A stretch of DNA of 64,000 nucleotides from Bacteroidales bacterium. GTDB taxonomy: Bacteria; Bacteroidota; Bacteroidia; Bacteroidales; Paludibacteraceae. The stretch lies in assembly GCA_900769555.1 (NCBI GenBank), contig CAAGHA010000023.1, positions 1 through 64,000 on the forward strand. Direction: 5' to 3'. This document shows, piece after piece, positions 17,869 through 25,997 of the stretch. The translations under genes and the position numbers were made by a program. Below the pieces are notes generated by a model, which had not been told where the DNA came from, made no database searches, and worked only from the letters and a program-made list of their open reading frames with translations. Numbering within the stretch: position 1 is the first letter of the stretch; every line of letters starts with the position of its first letter.

Positions 17869-18303
17869 TTACACGTTTTGGTTTTGAGCATCAAAATCTC
17901 TTCTAACAATAAACTTAGTAGCTATTGGCAACTTTTGTGCAGCTAGACGCAATGCCTCTTTTGCAACATCAAAAGGAACTCCTTCTACTTCAATTACAAT
18001 ACGTCCTGGAGTAATAGGCGCAACAAATCCCTCCGGATTACCTTTTCCCTTACCCATACGCACCTCTGCAGGCTTCTTAGTAATTGGCTTATCAGGGAAA
18101 ATTCGAATCCAAATCTGACCTTGTCTTTGCATATAACGTGTAACAGCAATACGCGCTGCTTCTATCTGACGTCCAGTGATCCACTTAGACTCCAAGGCCT
18201 TAATTCCGAATGAACCAAACGCTAGTTGATTTCCGCGTTGTGCTTCACCCTTCATGCGACCTTTTTGTTGTCTTCTGAACTTTGTTTTCTTAGGTTGTAA
18301 CAT
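17869..18303 (-). CDS. rplP: Large-subunit ribosomal protein L16
   Basis: A 144-residue L16, beginning MLQPKKTKFRRQQKGRMKG, with GRQIEAARIAVTRYMQRQG and KPAEVRMGKGKGNPEG. It helps place the A-site tRNA near the peptidyl-transferase centre. Confidence 0.97.
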   Translation of the reverse strand: MLQPKKTKFRRQQKGRMKGEAQRGNQLAFGSFGIKALESKWITGRQIEAARIAVTRYMQRQGQIWIRIFPDKPITKKPAEVRMGKGKGNPEGFVAPITPGRIVIEVEGVPFDVAKEALRLAAQKLPIATKFIVRRDFDAQNQNV

Positions 18304-18334
18304 TTTTCCTTCAATTCTAATCCGTTAAACTGAA

Positions 18335-19060
18335 TTATTTTCTTTTTTTCTTGAAGCCTTGTTGTTTTCCGGCAGATTGATTTCCTCCTCTTCCTGACTC
18401 CTTAGAAGCTGTGAAATTTGGAGCTAAATCTCTCTTTCCATAAACCTCTCCACGGCAGATCCAAACTTTAATTCCGATCAAACCTACCTTTGTTAAAGCC
18501 TCAGCTTGTGCATAATCAATGTCAGCTCTCAATGTATGCAATGGTGTTCTTCCCTCTTTATACATTTCTGAGCGTGCCATTTCAGCACCGTTCAAACGAC
18601 CTGATACTTGGACTTTAATTCCTTCTGCACCCATACGCATAGTAGAAGCAATAGCCATTTTTGTTGCACGACGATATGCTATTTTCCCTTCAACTTGACG
18701 AGCAATGTTATTTGCTACGATAGTTGCATCTAATTCAGGTCTCTTCACTTCAAAGATGTTAATTTGAACCTCTTTGTCTGTGATACCTTTTAACTCTTCT
18801 TTTAACTTTTCTACTTCCTGTCCACCCTTTCCGATGATAAGTCCCGGACGAGCTGTACATACAGTGATAGTAACTAATTTTAATGTACGTTCGATAACTA
18901 TTCTTGAAACGCTAGCCTTTGCAAGACGGGCATTTAGATACTTTCTCAACTTTGCATCTTCCAAGATAGTATCGCCGTAATTATTTCCGCCGAACCAATT
19001 TGAGTCCCAACCCTTGATGATTCCTAAACGGTTACTTATTGGATTTACTTTCTGTCCCAT
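18335..19060 (-). CDS. rpsC: Small-subunit ribosomal protein S3
   Basis: A 241-residue S3 with MGQKVNPISNRLGI at the start and a KH RNA-binding loop (GLIIGKGGQEVEKL). A Gly- and Lys-rich tail, ending QQGFKKKRK, follows the folded part. It lines the mRNA entry channel. Confidence 0.97.
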   Translation of the reverse strand: MGQKVNPISNRLGIIKGWDSNWFGGNNYGDTILEDAKLRKYLNARLAKASVSRIVIERTLKLVTITVCTARPGLIIGKGGQEVEKLKEELKGITDKEVQINIFEVKRPELDATIVANNIARQVEGKIAYRRATKMAIASTMRMGAEGIKVQVSGRLNGAEMARSEMYKEGRTPLHTLRADIDYAQAEALTKVGLIGIKVWICRGEVYGKRDLAPNFTASKESGRGGNQSAGKQQGFKKKRK

Positions 19061-19067
19061 CTAACAA

Positions 19068-19475
19068 TTAATTTAGGTTAGCATTATTAATAGAATCTAC
19101 AAATATAGTCACGTGATTAGAACGTTTACGAATTCTATATCCTCTTCCTTGTGGTGCTGGACGCAATCTCTTCAATGTTCTTGCGCCATCAACATAAATT
19201 GAACTGATATACAACTCTCCACTGTCCGCTTTTCTTTCGTTCTTCTGCTCCCAGTTTGCGATAGCAGAACGAAGTAACTTCTCCAAACGATTAGAAGCCT
19301 CTTTCTTTGAGTATCTCAACACGCTAAGAGCCTTATATGCTTCCATCCCACGAATCATATCAGCCACTAAACGCATCTTACGAGGTGAAGTTGGTACATC
19401 ATTCAACTTCGCAAAATATTGCGAACGACGCGCCTCCTTCATTGCCTTTGCCGAGTTTTGCTTTCTTTGACTCAT
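19068..19475 (-). CDS. rplV: Large-subunit ribosomal protein L22
   Basis: A 135-residue L22 with SPRKMRLVADMIRG and the long hairpin loop toward the exit tunnel (ARTLKRLRPAPQGRGYRIRKR). It begins with about 20 extra residues (MSQRKQNSAKAMKEARRSQY). Confidence 0.97.
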   Translation of the reverse strand: MSQRKQNSAKAMKEARRSQYFAKLNDVPTSPRKMRLVADMIRGMEAYKALSVLRYSKKEASNRLEKLLRSAIANWEQKNERKADSGELYISSIYVDGARTLKRLRPAPQGRGYRIRKRSNHVTIFVDSINNANLN

Positions 19476-19514
19476 TTTATCTTTACTTTTTTAATTTTTT
19501 ACTTAAATCACGGT

Positions 19515-19784
19515 TTATTTTTTCTTATTTCCACCGTGTCCTCTAAATGTACGAGTCATTGAGAACTCACCTAACTTATGGCCTACCATGTTCTCAGTTA
19601 CGTACACAGGAATAAATTTATTTCCGTTATGAACTGCTATTGTGTGACCCACAAAGTCAGGAGAAATCATTGATGCTCTTGACCATGTCTTAATTACGGA
19701 TTTCTTTCCGCTTTCATTCATCGCCAAAACTTTCTTCTCTAACTTTACACTAATAAATGGGCCTTTTTTTAATGAACGACTCAT
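19515..19784 (-). CDS. rpsS: Small-subunit ribosomal protein S19
   Basis: An 89-residue S19, beginning MSRSLKKGPFI, with TWSRASMISPDFVGHTIAVHNG and GEFSMTRTFRGH. It sits on the 30S head beside S13. Confidence 0.98.
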   Translation of the reverse strand: MSRSLKKGPFISVKLEKKVLAMNESGKKSVIKTWSRASMISPDFVGHTIAVHNGNKFIPVYVTENMVGHKLGEFSMTRTFRGHGGNKKK

Positions 19785-19801
19785 AAAAATTACCTTTTAA
19801 A

Positions 19802-20626
19802 TTACTTTTTCCTTCTTTCGATAATATACTTATTAGAAGCATTCTTAGGTGCTCTTGTCTTGTAGCCCTTAGCCAACAAGCCTTTTCTTGAACGTGGATG
19901 TCCTCCTGATTGACGACCTTCTCCACCACCCATTGGATGATCTACCGGGTTCATCACTACAGCTCTATTTCGAGGACGACGTCCTAACCAACGTGAACGA
20001 CCTGCTTTACCTGAACGCTCCAATGCGTGGTCTGAATTACCTACCGCACCAATTGTAGCCTTACATGTACATAAGATCATTCTCGTCTCACCTGAAGGTA
20101 ATTTTACAATCGCATATTTGCCTTCTCTCGAAGTTAATTGCGCAAACGTTCCTGCTGAACGAACCAAAGCGGCTCCTTGTCCAGGACGTAATTCCAAATT
20201 GTGGATAATTGTTCCCAACGGAATGTTTTGCAAAGGCAATGCATTTCCTACTTCAGGAGCGGCTTCTGATCCAGACAAAATCTCTTGTCCTACTTCCAAG
20301 CCATTTGGCGCCAAGATATAACGTTTCTCTCCATCTACGTAAAATAACAATGCAATACGTGCCGAACGATTTGGATCGTACTCAATTGTCTTTACAACTG
20401 CAGGAACGCCATCCTTGTCTCTCTTGAAGTCAATTACTCTATACTTTCTCTTGTGACCTCCTCCAATGTAACGCATTGTCATTTTTCCGGTATTATTTCT
20501 ACCTCCGGTCTTCGACAATCCTTTCACAAGAGACTTCTCTGGTGTGCTTGACGTAATTGTATCAAACGTACCAATAATTTTGTGTCTTTGACCCGGCGTT
20601 GTGGGTCTGAATTTACGAACAGCCAT
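19802..20626 (-). CDS. rplB: Large-subunit ribosomal protein L2
   Basis: A 274-residue L2 with the C-terminal segment NPVDHPMGGGEGR, whose histidine is the family's conserved residue near the peptidyl-transferase centre. The N-terminal part contains MTMRYIGGGHKRKYR. It has standard length and lies 17 bases upstream of rpsS. Confidence 0.98.
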   Translation of the reverse strand: MAVRKFRPTTPGQRHKIIGTFDTITSSTPEKSLVKGLSKTGGRNNTGKMTMRYIGGGHKRKYRVIDFKRDKDGVPAVVKTIEYDPNRSARIALLFYVDGEKRYILAPNGLEVGQEILSGSEAAPEVGNALPLQNIPLGTIIHNLELRPGQGAALVRSAGTFAQLTSREGKYAIVKLPSGETRMILCTCKATIGAVGNSDHALERSGKAGRSRWLGRRPRNRAVVMNPVDHPMGGGEGRQSGGHPRSRKGLLAKGYKTRAPKNASNKYIIERRKK

Positions 20627-20631
20627 TTGTC

Positions 20632-20922
20632 TTAAATATTGCTATAAAAATCTATTACTTCTCCTTCTTTCAAAGTTACATACGCCTTCTTATATGAAGC
20701 TGCACGTCCCTTCAAAATACCTGTCTTTGTGTAACGAGCCTTAGCCTTTCCTTCTACTTGTAAGGTATTGACTGAAACTACTGTCACATTATACAACTCC
20801 TCAATTGCCTTCTTGATCTCGATCTTATTGGCCTTCGGAGATACACGAAAACCATAGCGAGAATACTTCTCACTAGTGTTTTGTGTCTTTTCTGTTGTAA
20901 TCGGTTTAATTATGATTCCCAT
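20632..20922 (-). CDS. rplW: Large-subunit ribosomal protein L23
   Basis: A 96-residue L23, beginning MGIIIKPITTEKTQ, with YGFRVSPKANKIEIKKAIEEL. It surrounds the exit tunnel with L29. The C-terminus (KEGEVIDFYSNI) is typical of this group. Confidence 0.97.
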   Translation of the reverse strand: MGIIIKPITTEKTQNTSEKYSRYGFRVSPKANKIEIKKAIEELYNVTVVSVNTLQVEGKAKARYTKTGILKGRAASYKKAYVTLKEGEVIDFYSNI

Positions 20923-20935
20923 CCTTTCAACCTCC

Positions 20936-21565
20936 TTAATCTTTTAAATTATTCTCAATATTAGCCAAAGCACCTTCTGTAATCAAAAGGCATGCAGAAT
21001 CCAAAATTGCATAAGTATTTACATCTGAAGATGTTATAACTTTTGCATTTTGTAAATTTCTAGCTGACAAATATACGTTTTTATTTGGTTCTGACAAAAT
21101 TAAAAGCGTTTTCTTATCAGCAATTTTCAATCCTGACATCATTGAAACGAAATCTTTTGTCTTTGGTGCATCAAATGATACATTCTCAACAACAATAATT
21201 TCATTGTCTTTAATCTTTGCAGACAACGCAGATTTACGCGCCAATTTCTTTGTCTTCTTATTTAACTTGAAGCTATAATCTCTTGGAACAGGACCAAATA
21301 CTCTTGCTCCTCCTACCAATACAGGTGAGTTAATGTCTCCACGACGTGCTCCACCTCCTCCTTTTTGGCGTCCCAATTTACGAGTACTTCCAGAAATTTC
21401 GCTTCTCTCCTTTGATTTATGTGTTCCTTGACGTTTGTTTGCTAGATATTGCTTAACGTCCAAATACATCACATGCTCATTTGGTTCGATGCCAAAAACA
21501 CTATCATCCAAAGATACTTTTCTTCCTGTATCTTCTCCTTTGATGTTATATACACTAAGTTCCAT
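20936..21565 (-). CDS. rplD: Large-subunit ribosomal protein L4
   Basis: A 209-residue L4 with the tunnel loop RKLGRQKGGGGARRGDINSP and conserved FGPVPRDYSFKLNKK. Its ATG overlaps the last base of the rplC stop. In other bacteria L4 regulates the S10 operon; no such leader is recognised here. Confidence 0.97.
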   Translation of the reverse strand: MELSVYNIKGEDTGRKVSLDDSVFGIEPNEHVMYLDVKQYLANKRQGTHKSKERSEISGSTRKLGRQKGGGGARRGDINSPVLVGGARVFGPVPRDYSFKLNKKTKKLARKSALSAKIKDNEIIVVENVSFDAPKTKDFVSMMSGLKIADKKTLLILSEPNKNVYLSARNLQNAKVITSSDVNTYAILDSACLLITEGALANIENNLKD

Positions 21566-22182
21566 TACTTATTCACTATTACGATTGAACCTTTAGCTCC
21601 TGGCAACGATCCTTTCAAAATCAAAAGATTGTTTTCAGGAATTACTTTTAACACTTGAAGATTCTGAACAGTAACAGACTCTCCACCCATACGTCCGGCC
21701 ATACGCATTCCTTTGAATACTTTTGCCGGATAAGAACATGCACCAATTGATCCTGGTGCTCTCAAACGATTGTGCTGACCATGAGTTGTTTGTTGAACTC
21801 CTCCAAATCCATGACGTTTAACAACACCTTGGAATCCTTTTCCTTTAGAGGTTCCTACAACATCTACAAACTTAGAATCTGAAAACAAATCTACTGTGAT
21901 TTCATCACCTAATTTGTACTCTGATTCAAATCCTTTGAACTCGGCCAAGTGTCTCTTTGGTGTTACGTTGGCTTTCTTGAAGTGACCCATCTCTGCTTGA
22001 GTGGTGTGTTTCTCCTTCTTATCCATAAATCCTAATTGGATTGCCTCATAACCATCTGTTTCGATGGTTTTGATTTGCGTAACAACGCAAGGACCTACTT
22101 CGACAACAGTGCATGGAACATTTTTTCCATCGGCACTGAAAACGGATGTCATTCCGATCTTTTTTCCTAATAATCCTGGCAT
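21565..22182 (-). CDS. rplC: Large-subunit ribosomal protein L3
   Basis: A 205-residue L3, beginning MPGLLGKKIGMTSVF, with the central loop RHGFGGVQQTTHGQHNRLR that reaches the peptidyl-transferase centre, and RMAGRMGGESVTVQN near the end. Confidence 0.98.
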   Translation of the reverse strand: MPGLLGKKIGMTSVFSADGKNVPCTVVEVGPCVVTQIKTIETDGYEAIQLGFMDKKEKHTTQAEMGHFKKANVTPKRHLAEFKGFESEYKLGDEITVDLFSDSKFVDVVGTSKGKGFQGVVKRHGFGGVQQTTHGQHNRLRAPGSIGACSYPAKVFKGMRMAGRMGGESVTVQNLQVLKVIPENNLLILKGSLPGAKGSIVIVNK

Positions 22183-22198
22183 TTCAATAAATATTAAA

Positions 22199-22507
22199 TT
22201 ACAATACTTTAATTTCTACATGCACTCCACTTGGCAACTCTAACTTCATCAAAGCATCTACTGTCTTTCCTGTTGAACTATAGATGTCTATCAATCTCTT
22301 AAATGAAGACAATTGGAATTGCTCTCTTGACTTTTTATTAACGAAAGTCGAACGGTTTACCGTAAAAATACGTTTGTGTGTTGGCAATGGAATTGGACCA
22401 CTTACTGCTGCACCTGTACTTTTTACAGTCTTTACAATCTTCTCAGCTGATTTATCAACCAAATTGTGATCGTAAGATTTTAACTTAATTCTAATTTTTT
22501 GACTCAT
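22199..22507 (-). CDS. rpsJ: Small-subunit ribosomal protein S10
   Basis: A 102-residue S10 (also NusE) with IRIKLKSYDHNLVD, GPIPLPTHKRIFTV and SREQFQLSSFKRLI. It follows fusA by 24 bases, so the str and S10 gene groups probably form one transcript here. Confidence 0.97.
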   Translation of the reverse strand: MSQKIRIKLKSYDHNLVDKSAEKIVKTVKSTGAAVSGPIPLPTHKRIFTVNRSTFVNKKSREQFQLSSFKRLIDIYSSTGKTVDALMKLELPSGVHVEIKVL

Positions 22508-22531
22508 CTCTTTGAATCTTATTTGTTATAA

Positions 22532-24655
22532 TTACAATAATTCTACTCTTCCTTTTGCTTCTGTTACTACTTGCTTAGCAATTGATGTAGAAACTTCTGC
22601 ATAATGTGAAAACTCCATTGATGATGTTGCACGTCCTGAAGTGATAGTACGTAAATCTGTTACATAACCGAACATCTCTGCCAAAGGAACTTTTGCTTTA
22701 ACAATTCTAGCTCCTGAACGGCTAGTTTCCATTCCTTCTACTTGTCCACGACGTTTGTTCAAGTCTCCAATTACATCTCCCATGTTCTCTTCCGGAGTAA
22801 TTACTTCCAACTTCATAATTGGCTCCATCAAAACTGGTTTTGCTTTTGCACAAGCCTCTTTAAATGCCAAGTTTGCACAAATTTCAAATGACAATTGGTC
22901 TGAATCGACCGGGTGATATGATCCATCCTCTACAACTACTTTCAATTGCTCAACAGGGAATCCTGCCAAAACTCCATTACGCATTGCAGATTGGAATCCT
23001 TTTTGGATAGATGGAATAAATTCCTTAGGAATATTACCTCCCTTAACAACATCTTCAAATTGCAAGTTTCCTTCGAATCCTTCGTCAACCGGACCTACTT
23101 TTACAATAATATCAGCATACTTACCACGACCTCCGGATTGTTTCTTATACAACTCACGATGAGATACTGTGTTAGTAATAGCCTCCTTATAGCTTACTTG
23201 TGGACGTCCTTGATTACATTCTACTTTAAACTCTCTTCTCAAACGATCGATAATAATCTCCAAGTGAAGCTCACCCATTCCCGAGATAACTGTTTGGCCT
23301 GATTGTTCGTCAGTTTTTACTGTAAATGTTGGATCCTCTTCAGCCAATTTAGCTAAACCATTTCCTAATTTATCAACATCTTTTTGTGTCTTAGGCTCAA
23401 TTGCAATACCAATCACTGGATCTGGGAAGTCCATTGACTCCAATACCATGTGATCTTTTGCCTCTTCACTACACAATGTATCACCTGTACGGATATCTTT
23501 AAATCCAACTCCAGCTCCAATATCTCCAGCAGAGATTACATCAACTGCATTTTGGTGATTTGAATGCATTTGGAACAAACGAGAAATACGTTCTTTCTTT
23601 CCTGAACGTGTATTGAAGATATATGAACCTGCATCAATCTTTCCTGAATATACACGGAAGAAGCACAAACGTCCTACGTATGGGTCTGTCGCAATCTTAA
23701 ACGCCAACGCACACAAAGGTTCGTCTTCATCTGGATGTCTTACAACTTGTTTGTCAGGATCATCTAATGATGTTCCTATAATTTCAGGAGTATCCATTGG
23801 ACTAGGCAAATACGCACAAACAGAATCCAACATTGTTTGAACTCCCTTATTCTTGAATGATGAACCACAAATCATTGGGAAGATAGCCATTGCAATTGTC
23901 GCTTTTCTCAATGCTACACGAATTTCATCTTCAGTAATTGTTGACGGATCATCAAAGAATTTCTCCATCAATACATCATCATGCTCTGCTATAGCTTCCA
24001 ACATCTTCTCTCTCCACTCTTGAGCCTCATCCATCAAATCAGCAGGTATATCCTCTACTGAATATTGAGCACCCATAGTCTCATCATTCCATACAATAGC
24101 CTTCATCTTCACAAGGTCAACTACTCCTTTAAATGTCTCTTCTGCTCCGATAGGAATTTGAATAGGACATGGATTAGCACCTAACACCTCTTTAATTTGA
24201 GCATATACGTCAAAAAAGTTTGCACCGGAACGGTCCATCTTGTTAACGTAACAAATACGAGGCACATTATATTTATCAGCTTGACGCCATACTGTCTCTG
24301 ATTGAGGCTCAACTCCACCTACAGCACAGAATGCAGCCACAGCACCATCCAAGATACGCAAAGAACGCTCTACCTCAACTGTAAAGTCAACGTGTCCCGG
24401 AGTGTCAATCAAGTTAATCTTATATTTCTTATCTGCGTAATTCCAGAATGTTGTAGTAGCAGCAGAAGTAATAGTAATACCTCTCTCTTGCTCTTGTTCC
24501 ATCCAGTCCATTGTTGCTGCACCATCATGAACCTCACCAATTTTATGAGTCAATCCTGTGTAGAACAAAATACGCTCTGATGTTGTTGTTTTACCGGCAT
24601 CAATGTGAGCCATGATACCGATATTTCTTGTATATTTTAAATCTGCTTTAGCCAT
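22532..24655 (-). CDS. fusA: Elongation factor G
   Basis: A 707-residue translocase GTPase with G1 AHIDAGKTT, G2-region RGITITSAATT, G3 DTPGH and G4 NKMD, followed by domains II-V (GGNIPKEFIPS, GRATSSMEFSHY). Full length. Tuf does not follow it, unlike the E. coli str operon. Confidence 0.98.
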   Translation of the reverse strand: MAKADLKYTRNIGIMAHIDAGKTTTSERILFYTGLTHKIGEVHDGAATMDWMEQEQERGITITSAATTTFWNYADKKYKINLIDTPGHVDFTVEVERSLRILDGAVAAFCAVGGVEPQSETVWRQADKYNVPRICYVNKMDRSGANFFDVYAQIKEVLGANPCPIQIPIGAEETFKGVVDLVKMKAIVWNDETMGAQYSVEDIPADLMDEAQEWREKMLEAIAEHDDVLMEKFFDDPSTITEDEIRVALRKATIAMAIFPMICGSSFKNKGVQTMLDSVCAYLPSPMDTPEIIGTSLDDPDKQVVRHPDEDEPLCALAFKIATDPYVGRLCFFRVYSGKIDAGSYIFNTRSGKKERISRLFQMHSNHQNAVDVISAGDIGAGVGFKDIRTGDTLCSEEAKDHMVLESMDFPDPVIGIAIEPKTQKDVDKLGNGLAKLAEEDPTFTVKTDEQSGQTVISGMGELHLEIIIDRLRREFKVECNQGRPQVSYKEAITNTVSHRELYKKQSGGRGKYADIIVKVGPVDEGFEGNLQFEDVVKGGNIPKEFIPSIQKGFQSAMRNGVLAGFPVEQLKVVVEDGSYHPVDSDQLSFEICANLAFKEACAKAKPVLMEPIMKLEVITPEENMGDVIGDLNKRRGQVEGMETSRSGARIVKAKVPLAEMFGYVTDLRTITSGRATSSMEFSHYAEVSTSIAKQVVTEAKGRVELL

Positions 24656-24673
24656 TGTTTATTATATTAGAGA

Positions 24674-25150
24674 TTAAAATCTGAAATGTGCATAAGCACG
24701 GTTTGCTTCTGCCATCTTATGCATATCCTCTTTACGCTTAAATGCTCCACCTTGATTATTGTAAGCATCTGCGATCTCTGCAGCTAATTTCTCAGCCATT
24801 GAGTGTCCACTTCTCTTACGAGAGAAGATAATCATATTTTTCATTGAAATAGACTCTTTTCTATCCGGACGGATCTCTGTTGGAACTTGGAATGTTGCTC
24901 CTCCTACTCGACGAGACTTAACCTCCACTTGTGGAGTAATATTTTCCAAAGCTTTCTTCCAAATCTCTAACGGTGTTTTTTCTTCGTTAGGTAGTTTAGT
25001 TTTTACATTCTCTAATGCAGTATAGAAAATATCATATGCGATAGTTTTCTTACCGTCAAACATTAAATGGTTCACAAATCTACTAACCATTACCTCATTA
25101 AAAACCGGATCTGGTAAAATAATCCGTTTTTTTGGTTTTGCTTTTCTCAT
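24674..25150 (-). CDS. rpsG: Small-subunit ribosomal protein S7
   Basis: A 158-residue S7, beginning MRKAKPKKRIILPDP, with the 16S-binding segment PQVEVKSRRVGGATFQVP and a NRAYAHFRF end. It nucleates the 30S head. The 132-base spacer before it is unusually long for this cluster. Confidence 0.98.
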   Translation of the reverse strand: MRKAKPKKRIILPDPVFNEVMVSRFVNHLMFDGKKTIAYDIFYTALENVKTKLPNEEKTPLEIWKKALENITPQVEVKSRRVGGATFQVPTEIRPDRKESISMKNMIIFSRKRSGHSMAEKLAAEIADAYNNQGGAFKRKEDMHKMAEANRAYAHFRF

Positions 25151-25183
25151 TTTTAATCAAAATTTTGTTTTGTTTTGGTTGCT

Positions 25184-25209
25184 CGTTGCTTCAACGGTTT
25201 CTCCAAACC
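25184..25209 (-). promoter_or_regulatory. Two small hairpins in the rpsL-rpsG spacer
   Basis: Adjacent stems CGTTG/CAACG (3-base loop, 25184-25196) and GGTTT/AAACC (4-base loop, 25196-25209) lie 34 bases upstream of rpsG. In E. coli the rpsL-rpsG gap is the S7 autoregulatory site; a similar role here is only inferred. Confidence 0.3.
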
Positions 25210-25282
25210 ATTTACTCAACCTTCATCTGCCACCTGTAAAACGAAAACTTGTTTTACTTAATTTAATTTACTCTCGTTAGAA

Positions 25283-25666
25283 TTACTTCTTAGCCTCTTT
25301 TGGTCTCTTTGCACCATACTTAGAACGACGTTGTGTACGACCGTTTACTCCTGCTGTATCCAAAGTACCACGAACAACGTGATAACGAACACCGGGCAAA
25401 TCTTTAACACGACCTCCACGCACCATTACAATTGAGTGCTCTTGCAAATTGTGTCCTTCTCCCGGAATGTAAGCATTCACCTCTTTTTGGTTTGTCAAAC
25501 GAACTCTGGCAACCTTTCTCATCGCCGAATTCGGTTTCTTTGGAGTTGTAGTGTAAACTCTCACACAAACACCTCTTCTTTGTGGACATGAGTCCAATGC
25601 TGGAGATTTACTCTTCTCCAACTGACTTTCCCTTCCTTTTCTAACTAACTGTTGAATTGTAGGCAT
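25283..25666 (-). CDS. rpsL: Small-subunit ribosomal protein S12
   Basis: A 127-residue decoding-centre protein. The streptomycin-related positions keep the usual lysines, in TTPKKPNSAM and in GGRVKDLPGVRYH, so no classical resistance change is visible. First gene of the large cluster, with a good promoter about 57 bases upstream of the ATG. Confidence 0.98.
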   Translation of the reverse strand: MPTIQQLVRKGRESQLEKSKSPALDSCPQRRGVCVRVYTTTPKKPNSAMRKVARVRLTNQKEVNAYIPGEGHNLQEHSIVMVRGGRVKDLPGVRYHVVRGTLDTAGVNGRTQRRSKYGAKRPKEAKK

Positions 25667-25722
25667 TTTGTTTTACTTTTAATTTATTTATTAATTTTTT
25701 AACATTCTACTAAATGAGGGTA

Positions 25723-25754
25723 CAAAATTAGACATTTATTTTATAATAAACAAA
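25723..25754 (-). promoter_or_regulatory. Promoter of the rpsL ribosomal cluster
   Basis: On the minus strand, TTTG (25751-25754) is separated by 20 bases from TAATTTTG (25723-25730). This fits the Bacteroidetes -33/-7 consensus (TTTG, 19-21 bases, TAnnTTTG). Transcription would start near 25716. Confidence 0.75.
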
Positions 25755-25941
25755 TTTTTTACTAAAACTTTTGAAAAACAAATATATACAACTATTTTAT
25801 TTTTAATCTTATCTCTGTTATCGATCTTAAAAACCGTTTTTATGAACTTTAGCAAAATCAAGTTGAATGGTATTTGTCTTTATTTATTGTTTTCAAGATA
25901 TACAATTTATGATAGTCAACTCATTTTTTTGCGTTTCTACT

Positions 25942-25972
25942 ATTGTTGTATTAACAAGAAATTTTAAATTTG
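25942..25972 (+). promoter_or_regulatory. Promoter of the PgpH-like HD phosphohydrolase gene
   Basis: ATTG (25942-25945), 19 bases, then TAAATTTG (25965-25972), a full match to the Bacteroidetes -7 element. It is 25 bases before the ATG at 25998 and diverges from the rpsL promoter. The rest of the 331-base spacer (25667-25997) is AT-rich with no other clear signal. Confidence 0.6.
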
Positions 25973-25997
25973 CTACATAATATATATAATATGGTAT

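Noticed and set aside
22508..22531. tuf expected between fusA and rpsJ
   Set aside because: Only 24 bases separate the two genes; tuf must be elsewhere in the genome.
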